Below, in pieces: positions 29,801 to 41,426 of a stretch of 64,000 nucleotides of DNA. Source of the DNA: Hexactinellida sp. DTS-2022 (Eukaryota > Porifera > Hexactinellida); the NCBI GenBank assembly GCA_028753945.1, contig JAPNXP010000002.1, positions 6,324,001 through 6,388,000 on the forward strand. The letters are read 5' to 3'. The notes below the pieces were generated by a model. That model was not told where the DNA came from and searched no databases. It saw only the letters and a list, made by a program, of their open reading frames with translations. Numbering within the stretch: the first letter of the stretch is position 1; each line of letters starts with the position of its first letter. A program made the translations under genes and the position numbers.

Positions 29801-32800
29801 TTGACAAAGTAACAGATAACTTCAGAAAAAACTGCAGAATATGTATCTTGCAGAACAATCAGACAATTCACAACAGACTTCCGAATAAATAGACAAAAAT
29901 TAATCTAGTGTTATAACGAGTCACTGCCGGTATACAGTTTATTGTTGTATCAAAGAGGTCAAACATATGACAAAGGAATAGATAACTTCAGGAAAAGTGC
30001 AGAATATGTAACTTGTAGACCAATCAGACAATTCACAATTGACTTCAGGATAAATAGACAACAATTACTACAAGTGTTATAACGAGTCACTAAACGGAAT
30101 TCAGTTTATTGATGTATCAAAGAGTTCAAACATTTGACAAAGTAACAGATAACTTCAGAAAAAACTGCAGAATATGTATCTTGCAGAACAATCAGACAAT
30201 TCACAATAGACTTCCGAAATAAATAGACAACAATTACTACAAGTGTTACAACGAGTCACTAAACGGGTTTGAATTTATTGATGTATCAAAGAGTTCAAAC
30301 ATTTGACAAAGTAACAGATAACTTCAGGGAAAAGTGCAGAATATGTAACTTGTAGAACAAACATAAAATTCACAAAGACTTCCGGATAAATAGACAACAA
30401 TTACAACAAGTGGTATAACGAGTTACTGAACAGAATTCAATTTATTGATGTATCAAAGAATTCAAACATTTCAGAAAGGAACAGATAACTTCAGAAAAAA
30501 CTGCAGAATATGTATCTTGCAGAACAATTAGACAATTCACAATAGACTTCCGAAATAAATAGACAACAATTACTACAAGTGTTACAACGAGTCACTAAAC
30601 GGGTTTGAATTTATTGATGTATCAAAGAGTTCAAACATTTGACAAAGCAACAGAAAACTTCAGGGAAAAGTGCAGAATATGTATCTTGCAGAACAATCAG
30701 ACAATTCACAAAGACTTCCGGATAAATAGACAACAATTACTACTAGTGTTATAACGAGTCACTAAACGGAATTCAATTTATTGATGTATCAAAGAATTCA
30801 AACATTTGACAAAGGAATAGATAACTTCAGGAAAAGTGCAGAATATGTAACTTGTAGACCAATCAGACAATTCACAATTGACTTCAGGATAAATAGACAA
30901 CAATTACTACAAGTGTTATAACGAGTCACTAAACGGAATTCAGTTTATTGATGTATCAAAGAGTTCAAACATATGACAAAGGAATAGATAACTTCAGGGA
31001 AAAGTGCAGAATATATAACTTGTAGAACAAACAGAGAATTCACAAAGACTTCCGGATAAATAGACAACAATTACAACAAGTGTTACAACGAGTTACTGAA
31101 CGGAATTCAATTTATTGATGTATCAAAGAATTCAAACATTTGACAAAGGAATAGATAACTTCAGGAAAAGTGCAGAATATGTAACTTGTAGACCAATCAG
31201 ACAATTCACAATTGACTTCAGGATAAATAGACAACAATTACTACAAGTGTTATAACGAGTCACTAAACGGGTTTGAATTTATTGATGTATCAAAGAGTTC
31301 AAACATTTGACAAAGCAACAGATAACTTCAGGGAAAAGTGCATAATATGAAATTTGCAGAACAATCAGACAATTCACAATAGACTTCCGAAATAAATAGA
31401 CAACAATTACTACAAGTGTTACAACGAGTCACTAAACGGGTTTGAATTTATTGATGTATCAAAGAGTTCAAACATTTGACAAAGTAAGAGATAACTTCAG
31501 AAAAAACTGCAGAATATGTATCTTGCAGAACAATCAGACAATTCACAACAGACTTCCGAAATAAATAGACAACAATTACTACAAGTGTTACAACGAGTCA
31601 CTAAACGGGTTTGAATTTATTGATGTATCAAAGAGTTCAAACATTTGACAAAGTAACAGATAACTTCAGAAAAAACTGCAGAATATGTATCTTGCAGAAC
31701 AATCAGACAATTCACAATAGACTTCCGAAATAAATAGACAACAATTACTACAAGTGTTACAACGAGTCACTAAACGGGTTTGAATTTATTGATGTATCAA
31801 AGAGTTCAAACATTTGACAAAGTAACAGATAACTTCAGGGAAAAGTGCAGAATATGTAACTTGTAGAACAAACAGAAAATTCACAAAGACTTCCGGATAA
31901 ATAGACAACAATTACAACAAGTGGTATAACGAGTTACTGAACAGAATTCAATTTATTGATGTATCAAAGAATTCAAACATTTCAGAAAGGAACAGATAAC
32001 TTCAGAAAAAACTGCAGAATATGTAACTTGCAGAACAATCAGACAATTCACAACAGACTTCCGGATAAATAGACAAAAATTACTACTAGTGTTATAACGA
32101 GTCACTGCCGGTATACACTTTATTGATGTATCAAAGAGTTCAAACATATGACAAAGGAACAGATAACTTCAGGAAAGTGCAGAATATGTAACTTGTAGAC
32201 CAATCAGACAATTCACAATTGACTTCAGGATAAATAGACAACAATTACAACAAGTGGTATAACGAGTCACTACCGGAATTCAGTTTATTGATGTATCAAA
32301 GAGTTCAAACATATGACAAAGGAACAGATAACTTCAGGAAAGTGCAGAATATGTAACTTGCAGAACAATAGACAATTCACTATAGACTTCCGGATAAATA
32401 GACAACAATTAAAACAAGTGTTATAACGAGTCACTACCGGAATTCAGTTTATTGATGTATCAAAGAGTTCAAACATATGACAAAGGAATAGATAACTTCA
32501 GGAAAAGTGCAGAATATGTAACTTGTAGACCAATCAGACAATTCACAATTGACTTCAGGATAAATAGACAACAATTAAAACAAGTGTTATAACGAGTCAC
32601 TGCCGGTATACAGTTTATTGATGTATCAAAGAGTTCAAACATATGACAAAGGAATAGATAACTTCAGGGAAAAGTGCAGAATATATAACTTGTAGAACAA
32701 ACAGAGAATTCACAAAGACTTCCGGATAAATAGACAAGAATTACAACAAGTGTTACAACGAGTTACTGAACAGAATTCAATTTATTGATGTATCAAAGAA

Positions 32801-33761
32801 TTCAAACATTTCACAAAGGAACAGATAACTTCAGAAAAAACTGCAGAATATGTAACTTGCAGAACAATCAGACAATTCACAACAGACTTCCGGATAAATA
32901 GACAAAAATTACTACTAGTGTTATAACGAGTCACTGCCGGTATACAGTTTATTGATGTATCAAAGAGTTCAAACATATGACAAAGGAATAGATAACTTTA
33001 GGGAAAAGTGCAGAATATATAACTTGTAGAACAAACAGAGAATTCACAAAGACTTCCGGATAAATAGACAACAATTACAACAAGTGTTACAACGAGTTAC
33101 TGAACGGAATTCAATTTATTGATGTATCAAAGAATTCAAACATTTCACAAAGGAACAGATAACTTCAGAAAAAACTGCAGAATATGTATCTTGCAGAACA
33201 ATCAGACAATTCACAACAGACTTCCGGATAAATAGACAAAAATTACTACTAGTGTTATAACGAGTCACTGCCGGTATACAGTTTATTGATGTATCAAAGA
33301 GTTCAAACATTTGACAAAGCAACAGATAACTTCAGGGAAAAGTGCAGAATATGTAACTTGTAGAGCAATAAGACAATTCACTATAGACTTCCGGATAAAT
33401 AGACAACAATTAATACAAGTGGTACAACGAGTTAGTAAACGGAAATCAATTTATTGATGTATCAACGAGTTCAAACATTTCACAAAGGAACAGATAACTT
33501 CAGAAAAAACTGCAGAATATGTATCTTGCAGAACAATCAGACAATTCACAACAGACTTCCGGATAAATAGACAAAAATTACTTCTAGTGTTATAACGAGT
33601 CACTGCCGGTATACAGTTTATTGATGTATCAAAGAGTTCAAACATTTTACAAAGGAACAGATACCTTCAGGGAAAAGTGCATAATATGAAATTTGCAGAA
33701 CAATCAGACAATTCACAATAGACTTCCGAAATAAATAGACAACAATTACTACAAGTGTTAA

Positions 33762-34657
33762 CGGTGTCCGGATAGGGATTCAGACAAATTACAATGGTAA
33801 ATTTGTATTGCTTCTTCATAACTACTTGTGATTCATAACAAGTATCTAGGAAGGCATTTCTAAGAATAACTGCACTTTAAAAAATTCAAATTTCAAAATG
33901 TAACTAAATATATATCGAATTTCTAAAAATGGCTTCTAATTGACCGTAACATAGTCTAATAGTCTATAATCTTTTGTAGAAGCACTTCCCAACTTCTAAC
34001 TAGTTGTTGTATAAGATATTGAGTTACTTAGAAACCTATCCAACTTGCGTTAACAATGAATTTACTTTTTTTTCCTCGATTTTTTTACAGTTTTCGATTC
34101 AAAGTCCACATTTCTTCAATTTATTGGGAAATTTCACACATTCTGTTCCTATATTCAATCCCAAATCATAAATTACTCATTCTACTTACTATTTTTTTTC
34201 GATATAGTTATGTTATTGACAATGCAGTTGAGTTTGTAGAGATAACTCAATCCATTTCATCAAAACTAAGCTTTCTAAATCAATTTTATTATTCTTTGAA
34301 ACAAGCATTTGAAAATTAAGTGTTTATTTGTTCTAATTTCTCAATATAGTCACTTACTAACATTTCATTTTGATTCTAAAGTGTCTTAGTATTCCCCCCC
34401 AATATATTACTTCTAGAAAAAACAAGATAATGTCTACTATTACTCATACTCTACTGTAAAATTTCAATGATATCGGCAAAATTTGTAATCTTTACCATAT
34501 ATGGAGGTGTTGCAACGTCATATTGTGACACTTATGAATGACAAAATCAAAATTAAGATTGGAGGACAAATATTTATGTCATTGAGTGTATATTTATTTA
34601 AAAAAAAAATTCCGGTGGAATAAAAGAATTTCTGTAATTAGCCCTGTCCGGACACCG
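33762..34657. mobile_element. Nonautonomous TIR transposon (896 bp) inserted in the satellite
   Basis: The element interrupts a monomer. Its ends are inverted repeats: left CGGTGTCCGGATAGGG, right end in reverse complement CGGTGTCCGGACAGGG (15 of 16 match). TTAA lies on both sides (33758-33761 and 34658-34661). The uninterrupted site GTGTTAATACGTG exists elsewhere in the array (around 3571, 18477 and 28751), so the ends are secure. TTAA could be a 4-bp duplication (piggyBac or Kolobok habit) or a 2-bp TA duplication with one more base at each tip; the palindromic target leaves this open. The interior is AT-rich. The longest open frame (34056-34319, 87 codons, plus) shows no transposase motif, so it is probably mobilised in trans. 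Confidence 0.9.
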
Positions 34658-36235
34658 TTAATACGTGTCACTAAACGGGTTTGAATTTATTGATGTATCA
34701 AAGAGTTCAAACATTTGACAAAGCAACAGATAACTTCAGGGAAAAGTGCAGAATATGTAACTTGTAGAGCAATCAGACAATTCAAAATAGACTTCCGAAA
34801 TAAATAGACAACAATTACTACAAGTGTTACAACGAGTCACTAAACGGGTTTGAATTTATTGATGTATCAAAGAGTTCAAACATTTGACAAAGCAACAGAT
34901 AACTTCAGGGAAAAGTGCATAATATGAAATTTGCAGAACAATCAGACAATTCACAATAGACTTCCGAAATAAATAGACAACAATTACTACAAGTGTTACA
35001 ACGAGTCACTAAACGGGTTTGAATTTATTGATGTATCAAAGAGTTCAAACATTTGACAAAGTAACAGATAACTTCAGAAAAAACTGCAGAATATGTATCT
35101 TGCAGAACAATCAGACAATTCACAATAGACTTCCGAAATAAATAGACAACAATTACTACAAGTGTTACAACGAGTCACTAAACGGGTTTGAATTTATTGA
35201 TGTATCAAAGAGTTCAAACATTTTACAAAGGAACAGATACCTTCAGGGAAAAGTGCATAATATGAAATTTGCAGAACAATCAGACAATTCACAATAGACT
35301 TCCGAAATAAATAGACAACAATTACTACAAGTGTTACAACGAGTCACTAAACGGGTTTGAATTTATTGATGTATCAAAGAGTTCAAACATTTGACAAAGT
35401 AACAGATAACTTCAGAAAAAACTGCATAATATGTATCTTGCAGAACAATTAGACAATTCACAATAGACTTCCGAAATAAATAGACAACAATTACTACAAG
35501 TGTTACAACGAGTCACTAAACGGGTTTGAATTTATTGATGTATCAAAGAGTTCAAACATTTGACAAAGTAACTGATAACTTCAGGGAAAACTGCAGAATA
35601 TGAAACTTGCAGAACAATAGACAATTCACTATAGACTTCCGGATAAATAGACAACAATTAATACAAGTGGTACAACGAGTTAGTAAACGGAAATCAATTT
35701 ATTGATGTATCAACGAGTTCAAACATTTCACAAAGGAACAGAGAACTTCAGGGAAAAGTGCAGAATATGTAACTTGTAGAGCAATCAGACAATTCAAAAT
35801 AGACTTCCGGATAAATAGACAAAAATTACTACAAGTGTTATAACGAGTCACTGCCGGTATACAGTTTATTGATGTATCAAAGAGTTCAAACATTTGACAA
35901 AGCAACAGATAACTTCAGGGAAAAGTGCAGAATATGTAACTTGTAGAACAAACAGAGAATTCACAAAGACTTCCGGATAAATAGACAAAAATTACTACTA
36001 GTGTTATAACGAGTCACTGCCGGTATACAGTTTATTGATGTATCAAAGAGTTCAAACATTTGACAAAGGAATAGATAACTTCAGGGAAACTGCAGAATAT
36101 GAAACTTGCAGAACAAACAGACAATTCACAACAGATTTCCCGATAAATAGAACAACAATTACTACAAATGGTATAACGAGTTACTAAACGGAATTCAATT
36201 CATTGATGTATTATAGAGTGCAAACTTGTCAAATA
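34658..36235 (+). repeat. ~168-bp satellite array, right part and array edge
   Basis: About nine further monomers in the same orientation resume directly after the inserted transposon. The last monomer (about 36110-36235) is visibly decayed, with ATTTCCCGATAAATAGAACAAC, ACAAATGG and ATTATAGAGTGC in place of the usual blocks. Beyond it the satellite stops. The edge is placed where alignment to the consensus is lost. Confidence 0.93.
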
Positions 36236-37831
36236 AGTAAAATGTAGAGGGATAAGGAATTATCTCGTAATCACTTTTAACTTCTTAGACGGAAAGACTC
36301 TTGGATTTTCTTGTTGTTTTGTTTAATTTTCGCGGATTATGTGGATAAATCGAGTCAAACATTAGCTTTGATATACAAATTGTATATGCCGGGTAATGCG
36401 TGCGCAAGTTTAGGAGAAAGTTGAGGCCCTTACTCTTGTTAGTAGTTATGGCTGTTTTAGTTAGCAGAATCAATTTTCACAATTATAAACTTTGGATATT
36501 GCAATCACTGTTATTTTAAAAATTCAAAACATATTTTTGCAACTAGCATGACTTTTCTGTATTATACTTAGTTAAAAATTATATAATACTCGTTTGAGTA
36601 GACAGTGTTTCACGATATTCGCAAAAGATAAACCATAAACCCCAAATTACTCTCAACGCTACTCGAATTCTAGACTTACCAACTTTAGGAGCTCTAAACA
36701 GCCTACCACTCGATAACAAGCCAAATGATTTTTAATCGACACGTTGGTAATCAGCGATAAACTAGGATATTATCAGCAATTTACAAGTGTTCAAATTTGT
36801 TGTGTATATATTGGATTTGCAAGGTGTTTTCCAGTTATTCATCGACTTAGTCTTAACAACGCTCTCCAAATTCTGGTTCGTAAATAATCTGGGCAGTCTT
36901 TCGCAAGAATGATAGTTTGAAAAACGGTAACTCAAGTAAGCAACATTTCAGTTGTAAAATGGAGACAACCTCTTAAATAACCTATGAAACTTAAATCCCA
37001 ATAAGTGAAGCAACTGGAAGATTTGGCGTGGAATAAGGGATATGTAATTGTAATTAAAATTAAAATGCTCAAGATGTAATTACTTCCAAGCACGAACAGA
37101 GTAAGACTAGAGTTAAATAAATGATGAAATAAATGTCGACTTACTATTTGCAGTTGGCTGTACTCCACCGCAATTGGTTGTCGTATACATTTAAGTCTAA
37201 AGAAAGAATACGATGAGCAATATGAAATTGAGTGTACTCCTAATCGGTATAATAATTGATTTCAATGATATTTATTTAAAGTTAGATCTACATACTTTAA
37301 ATGTATTGAATGCTAAAAGATTGACAGAATGGTAAATAGAAATCGATTAGAGGGTGGATACTGGAAAGAGGCTGAAAAGGATTTAATGGGGCGTCTGGGA
37401 CGCTGCAATAATTTGTCATTCCAGTATTACAAACTTAAGTGACTTGCTACAAGAGGAACAGAATTAAAATTACCTAACATTTCCCTGAATAAGAGTGAAG
37501 AAGAAATAAGAATGAAGAAGCGATGGCATTGTATTTCATGAAATGGTCTTCAGTGCTGATTCACTGCTGAACAGCTTCAGAAGCGGATTGCTCACCTTGA
37601 GGGTCTACAAGGTTAGAGTATATAACATTATTATGTTATAATCATATTCCTAACTGAGTAACTGTACATTTAATTACACAAAATTGTCCATTTAGGTCTG
37701 CAAAATTTAGGCGCTAAAAATTAGGCCGCTAGTTGGAAGTTGGAACCTTTGTAGAACCTTTGGTGTAACCAATAACTGATGATATTTCAATGAACGATAA
37801 ATCTATATGCAGTTTACTATATTAGGAAATA
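36236..37831. other. AT-rich single-copy-looking DNA between satellite and gene
   Basis: No convincing gene, repeat or terminal inverted repeat seen. On the minus strand there is one exon-like segment (about 37149-37198): a pyrimidine-rich TATTCTTTCTTTAG acceptor, then about 50 bases open in two frames, then GTAAGT. It might be a further exon of the gene to the right, but I could not link it in phase. Confidence 0.5.
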
Positions 37832-38889
37832 TTACTTTATTGTATTGCTGATTAGAAAAACACTTTGAATATCTCCATCTTCCTAAATATATGAATATAG
37901 TATAGTACTTAAAAGTCAATTCAGATAGATAATTCATATCATGGAATGTAAACTTACATATTTAGCTCCATTCCTAATTTGGAAAACAATCGCTAGTTCT
38001 CCAATCAATTCGTTGCTGGCGAATATCGAAATGACGTCATTTATCAATCTAGAGTAAAGGTAGGATTTTTATTGTACCATGTATTCGTACTTATTTAAGG
38101 AACAGATCTAACTTACGTTACTGTAGCTTTTGGCGGATTTGTATCGGCCAGAACAACAATAGTCGTGTCAGCTAAATATTGAAATAATAACTTAGAAATA
38201 AAACGTACTATTGTTATACAGTGGAGTTGCTTTATTAGCAACTCCCCCATTAGCAATAATATTCCTTTATTAGCAACCGCTTTTCGGGTCCCAAGCGTAA
38301 TAATACTGTTAATTTCATTCCCCTATTAGCAACCAGATTTAGTGGCAAACACGTATGCTATTAAGCGAACTCCACTGTATTTTCATTTAAATTTCTATAT
38401 TGTATTTACCTGGAAAAGAATCTGTTGCAATCTCTATGCTATTTCCCTCAACTATTATATTTGTATGTCTATCAGCACTCACTTGAGTGATAACTATATA
38501 ATCACATCTAGATACCAAATAAATAAAATATTACAACTAGTATATTAAACATTTTTCAGTCTAGTTACCTATATCTAGGGAAATGTAGAGAAGTAGAGTT
38601 ATTCCTGTTGATACATTTACTTTCAAAAGAACAATCTGTAATATCACATATTTTGTAGTTGAATTGAAACCTATACAGAAATCAATTTTGTTCATGTTAT
38701 CCGGAAATTCGAATTAACTGTAATGAGTGTAATCACTTGCATGCATTAGGATATTCAGGAGAATTAAACTGACATTTCGCCTTATCCGTGTTCACAATAA
38801 CGCGAGTCTACTGTCTATTAATGTGTTATTCACAATAATAATTTATGCCAAATTCATCGCCTTACCATTGAATTGAAAGTTAATATCAT
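37832..38889 (-). CDS. Probable spliced gene, small hypothetical protein (about 95 aa)
   Basis: I do not recognise the protein. The model has five coding segments: 38866-38889 (ATG), 38569-38635, 38117-38171, 37958-38048 and 37832-37882 (ending TAA at 37832-37834). All four introns start GT and end AG; donors are GTAAGG, GTAACT, GTAAGT and GTAAGT. The two shortest introns are 68 and 75 nt. Reading phases (0, 1, 2, 0) match across every junction, with no stop over some 95 codons. The N-terminus is hydrophobic and may be a signal peptide or anchor; the middle reads DTTIVVLADTNPPKATVT, then a hydrophobic stretch and a charged tail. A stop lies upstream of the ATG in frame. The last exon could instead splice at GTAATA (exon end 37836) and continue. 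The segments were chosen by eye, so a chance model is possible. Confidence 0.5.
38219..38377. mobile_element. Tc1/mariner-type MITE (159 bp) inside an intron
   Basis: Inverted ends starting CAGTGGAGTT (left CAGTGGAGTTGCTTTATTAG; right, reversed, CAGTGGAGTTCGCTTAATAG) are flanked by TA on both sides (38217-38218 and 38378-38379), the Tc1/mariner target duplication. It is too short to encode a transposase. It carries internal TTAGCAAC repeats and lies in the 397-nt intron of the predicted minus-strand gene. Confidence 0.85.
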
Positions 38890-39675
38890 CGTTAAAAAGA
38901 ATTGACTCCAACAAAAGATGAAAGAATATACAAGTTAACCTAACTTGCTATGAGGCCATATTGCTGAACTTTGGATTGGACTGAGCAATTCATTGACTTG
39001 CAGAAATCAAAATACAAATATATTTTAGTTCCAATTTTATAAACAGTACTATATTACGAAAGGTACAAGGGCTAGAGTCGATTTCCTGCCGTCAGCGCAT
39101 AGTTAGTTAATACATTAAGTTAACATATAAAGTGCACTAGAAGCAATCGAAAAACTGGATTCCCTTGGGAAATCTAGCTTTAATAGAATAAGTATATTAC
39201 AAAGCTAAAATAGAACGCATGTGTTGTTTGCTTGGGTAGCTTAATCCTCTCCATATTGACATCCAACTCTCTAAGTGAACGATAATTGGCTTTGTGAGCT
39301 AAATCTTCTATGTGAAATTAACATAAGTCATGTACAAGCATATAATCTAGAAACAAAATTAGTTATATGTGGCCTCCTCCTCCCCTACAGCCACATTCCA
39401 GTCCTCTCCATTTATAAATGAACATACTGCACTGTTATGTTAACAGACCGCACTGCGTAGGCTCCGGTATGGTTGGTAGGGCCCTGGACATACCAATAAT
39501 TTGTTGATTCTCTATTTAACCAATTGCAAATTGAAAATTGTCACCCAAGTCCCAATCAATCTAAAACCCAAATAAAAATGGGTATACAAATCCACATCCG
39601 GAATCTACGCCCCTTATACAGACAGCACTACAATAATAATCCAACGTAATTTAGCCAATAAATTAGCTAGAAACT
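38890..39675. other. Probable first intron / upstream region of the minus-strand gene
   Basis: AT-rich sequence with no TIR element or coding frame that I can support. If the 5' exon on its right is real, this is the intron joining it to the ATG exon; the acceptor is not clear. Confidence 0.35.
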
Positions 39676-39940
39676 CACCTGTATTGAATTCCAATCCTTG
39701 TGTTTCGTCCCGGCCTGGACTCGTCAGTTGCGTTGCCTTTCCGCAATACACTTTAGATGGAGAAGTGTTGGTTGAGTGTTACGTAATAATTCGCCACTGG
39801 GGATGTGCCGTTGCAGGTCGCGTTACCATTATCTGGGCTCACCATGATAGGGATTGCGTAGCCTGTATAACCTCGAGCAGAGGTCCCCAACAAGGTTCGA
39901 TGTACCTTGCCTTTGAGCGCTTTCGAATTGAATAAGTGCA
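39676..39940 (-). other. Candidate noncoding 5' exon (GC-rich, strong splice donor)
   Basis: A roughly 260-bp island clearly richer in G+C than its surroundings. Read on the minus strand it ends in a textbook donor, AATACAG then GTGAGTTTC. It has stops in the frames I checked on that strand, so it would be a 5' UTR exon, possibly with the promoter just to its right, for the gene at 37832-38889. On the plus strand an 83-codon frame (39684-39935) is open but lacks an AUG start in context and family features; I treat it as chance. No transcript evidence is available. Confidence 0.35.
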
Positions 39941-40488
39941 GGAAGAAATGTACTGTGAACTACAAAACGTTCAAAAGGTTAATAGAAGAGCAAAGACGTA
40001 GTAGCGAGAATGTTAAAAGTAGCTAGCATTCTGAAATTATAATCTATGGAAGGCATTGGAAGCTAATTTTGAATCTCTTAAATAGATAGGCAATGAATCA
40101 ATAATTAGGCGAGGTCCTTTTAAGTACTAAATAATTGTTGTTGCCATTGATTAACTACGAGAACCAGATTGCGTAAATCTGACAATAGATTCGAATATCT
40201 GTTGGTAAATTACTATGCATTGTATACAGACATACAATTTCAAAAAATACATCAAATCTATACAATAAATTAAACACAATTAATCTTCATATATTTATAT
40301 AGCAAGGGTAACAGGGTATTTTGGGTCTGGCTCGAAAAAGTTCGAGTTTTGAACAAAAATTAACACATAATGACGTAATTGTCACATTTTCAAAATGTGG
40401 AAATCGACCCAATTAATCATAACTCACACGCTATAAGAGAAAGTATAATATAATATGCATATTTATTGTATCAACATATCTCCCACCA
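39941..40488. other. AT-rich intergenic sequence
   Basis: Nothing recognised on either strand. On the minus-strand reading this is the likely upstream region of the candidate 5' exon. Confidence 0.4.
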
Positions 40489-40496
40489 GTGATGTG

Positions 40497-40789
40497 CTCC
40501 GTTACTAGTAACGGAGTAACGGTAACGGAAAAAGTAACGGTAACGGGCATCTGTTACTTTTAACTAGTTACCGTTATCTTTAATCAGTCACTCTTACCAT
40601 TACATTACCGTAACACAGTAACCGTTACTACGTTAAACTTATTCCATTGCCATTACAGTTACATTAAGGTAAACTGTACTGAATAAAGGTAAACGGATAA
40701 ATTAACAAAAGTAACGGAGTAACGGTAACGGGAGAAAAAAAGTAACGGTAACGGAGTAACGGAAGATTTAGTAACGGAGCACATCACTG
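40497..40789. mobile_element. hAT MITE (293 bp) built of GTAACGG repeats
   Basis: The terminal inverted repeats are about 20 bp (CAGTGATGTGCTCCGTTACT and its mirror at the right end). The flanking 8-bp duplications are TCTCCCAC (40489-40496) and TCCCCCAC (40790-40797), 7 of 8 matching, which is the hAT hallmark. The subterminal regions consist of short GTAACGG/GTAACGGAG repeats in both orientations, the kind of array hAT transposases bind. No coding capacity. A truncated relative lies at 61999. Confidence 0.92.
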
Positions 40790-40797
40790 TCCCCCAC

Positions 40798-41426
40798 CCA
40801 AAATCACGAATATGCTTACTCATTGATAAAATGACATCACCATGATAATGCACAGAGTCTTTCTTATAATCGAGGTGTATATAGTATTTGAAACCGATTT
40901 CAGCCAATAATGCAAAATCCTTGTATCACCAGCTCTCTCAGATCGTGATACCGAGAACCTGGGTTTAAAAAACAATTCCCGAGACTAAAGATTAAAAACC
41001 CTACTTATTATCCCTACAACACAAACTACCATCATGATCCATCAACAATAAGGTACACGTATAATGAATCAATGATACACCCAGACCTCGAAGGAGGAAG
41101 GTTTTCAATTAAATATTCTTCGACTGGATGGAGTTAATTCAAAAATCAACCAAAAAGCTATCTTCAAAGAAGCATAATTGGTATACAAGTGAGTGACTTT
41201 ATTAATTTTAAGTAAGAATACATATACTAGTTGTTGTTACAATAGTAACGGTGGTCGAATGAGGCCGGTAACACCAAATACGAACAAACAAAGTCGGAAA
41301 ACGGACCTTGTGAAGTGAACCCTCGCTAAGTGACCGAAACCGAAATAGTTGTACTAAATAGCTGCAAATTCGTACCTATTTTGATTAATAAATGGATCGA
41401 GTAAAGGTAAAAATTGAACTCACATA
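40798..41426. other. 3' flank of the transposase gene
   Basis: AT-rich. The segment AGTGAACCCTCGCTAAGTGACC (about 41315-41336) resembles the outer end of pogo-type elements, but no matching opposite end was found. A minus-strand AATAAA near 41197-41202 could be the poly(A) signal for the transposase gene. Confidence 0.45.

Larger units (their letters stand above)
1..33761 (+). repeat. ~168-bp satellite array, left part (about 200 monomers)
   Basis: Head-to-tail tandem repeat that begins outside the window. Successive copies of the block starting AGACAATTCACAA fall at 1, 170, 337, 504 and 670, so monomers are 166-169 bp. The 22-monomer period of 3,687 bp gives a mean of 167.6 bp. Every monomer I read is in the same orientation. 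Landmarks shared by most monomers are GACTTCCG, AATAGACAA, CGAGTCACT, TTTATTGATGTATC, AGTTCAAACAT and GATAACTTCAG. Several monomer types recur: AAACGGGTTTGAA or GCCGGTATACAG after CGAGTCACT; GAAAAAACTGCAG or GGGAAAAGTGCA after CTTCA. The size is close to one nucleosome repeat, as in many centromeric satellites; a centromeric role is inference. The short minus-strand frames of 64-68 codons inside it are by-products of the repeat, not genes. Confidence 0.97.

Noticed and set aside
1-33757. Possible CRISPR-like array or centromeric CENP-B box
   Set aside because: Monomers are contiguous with no unique spacers. The AAACGGG stretch lacks the TTCG half of the CENP-B box at the right distance.
34056-34319. 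87-codon frame within the satellite-borne transposon as a transposase
   Set aside because: Phe/Ile/Ser-rich product of AT-rich DNA with no catalytic motif; far too short.
82-35905. Dozens of minus-strand 64-68-codon frames starting MFELFDTSI or MFELLDTSI across the satellite
   Set aside because: They recur only because the repeat recurs, are longer than one monomer, and open or close with small changes in monomer length. No sign of coding selection, start context or family match.
39684-39935. 83-codon plus-strand frame
   Set aside because: No proper AUG start in context and no domain; it sits in a GC-rich patch where stops are rare, and the other strand carries the better splice signal.
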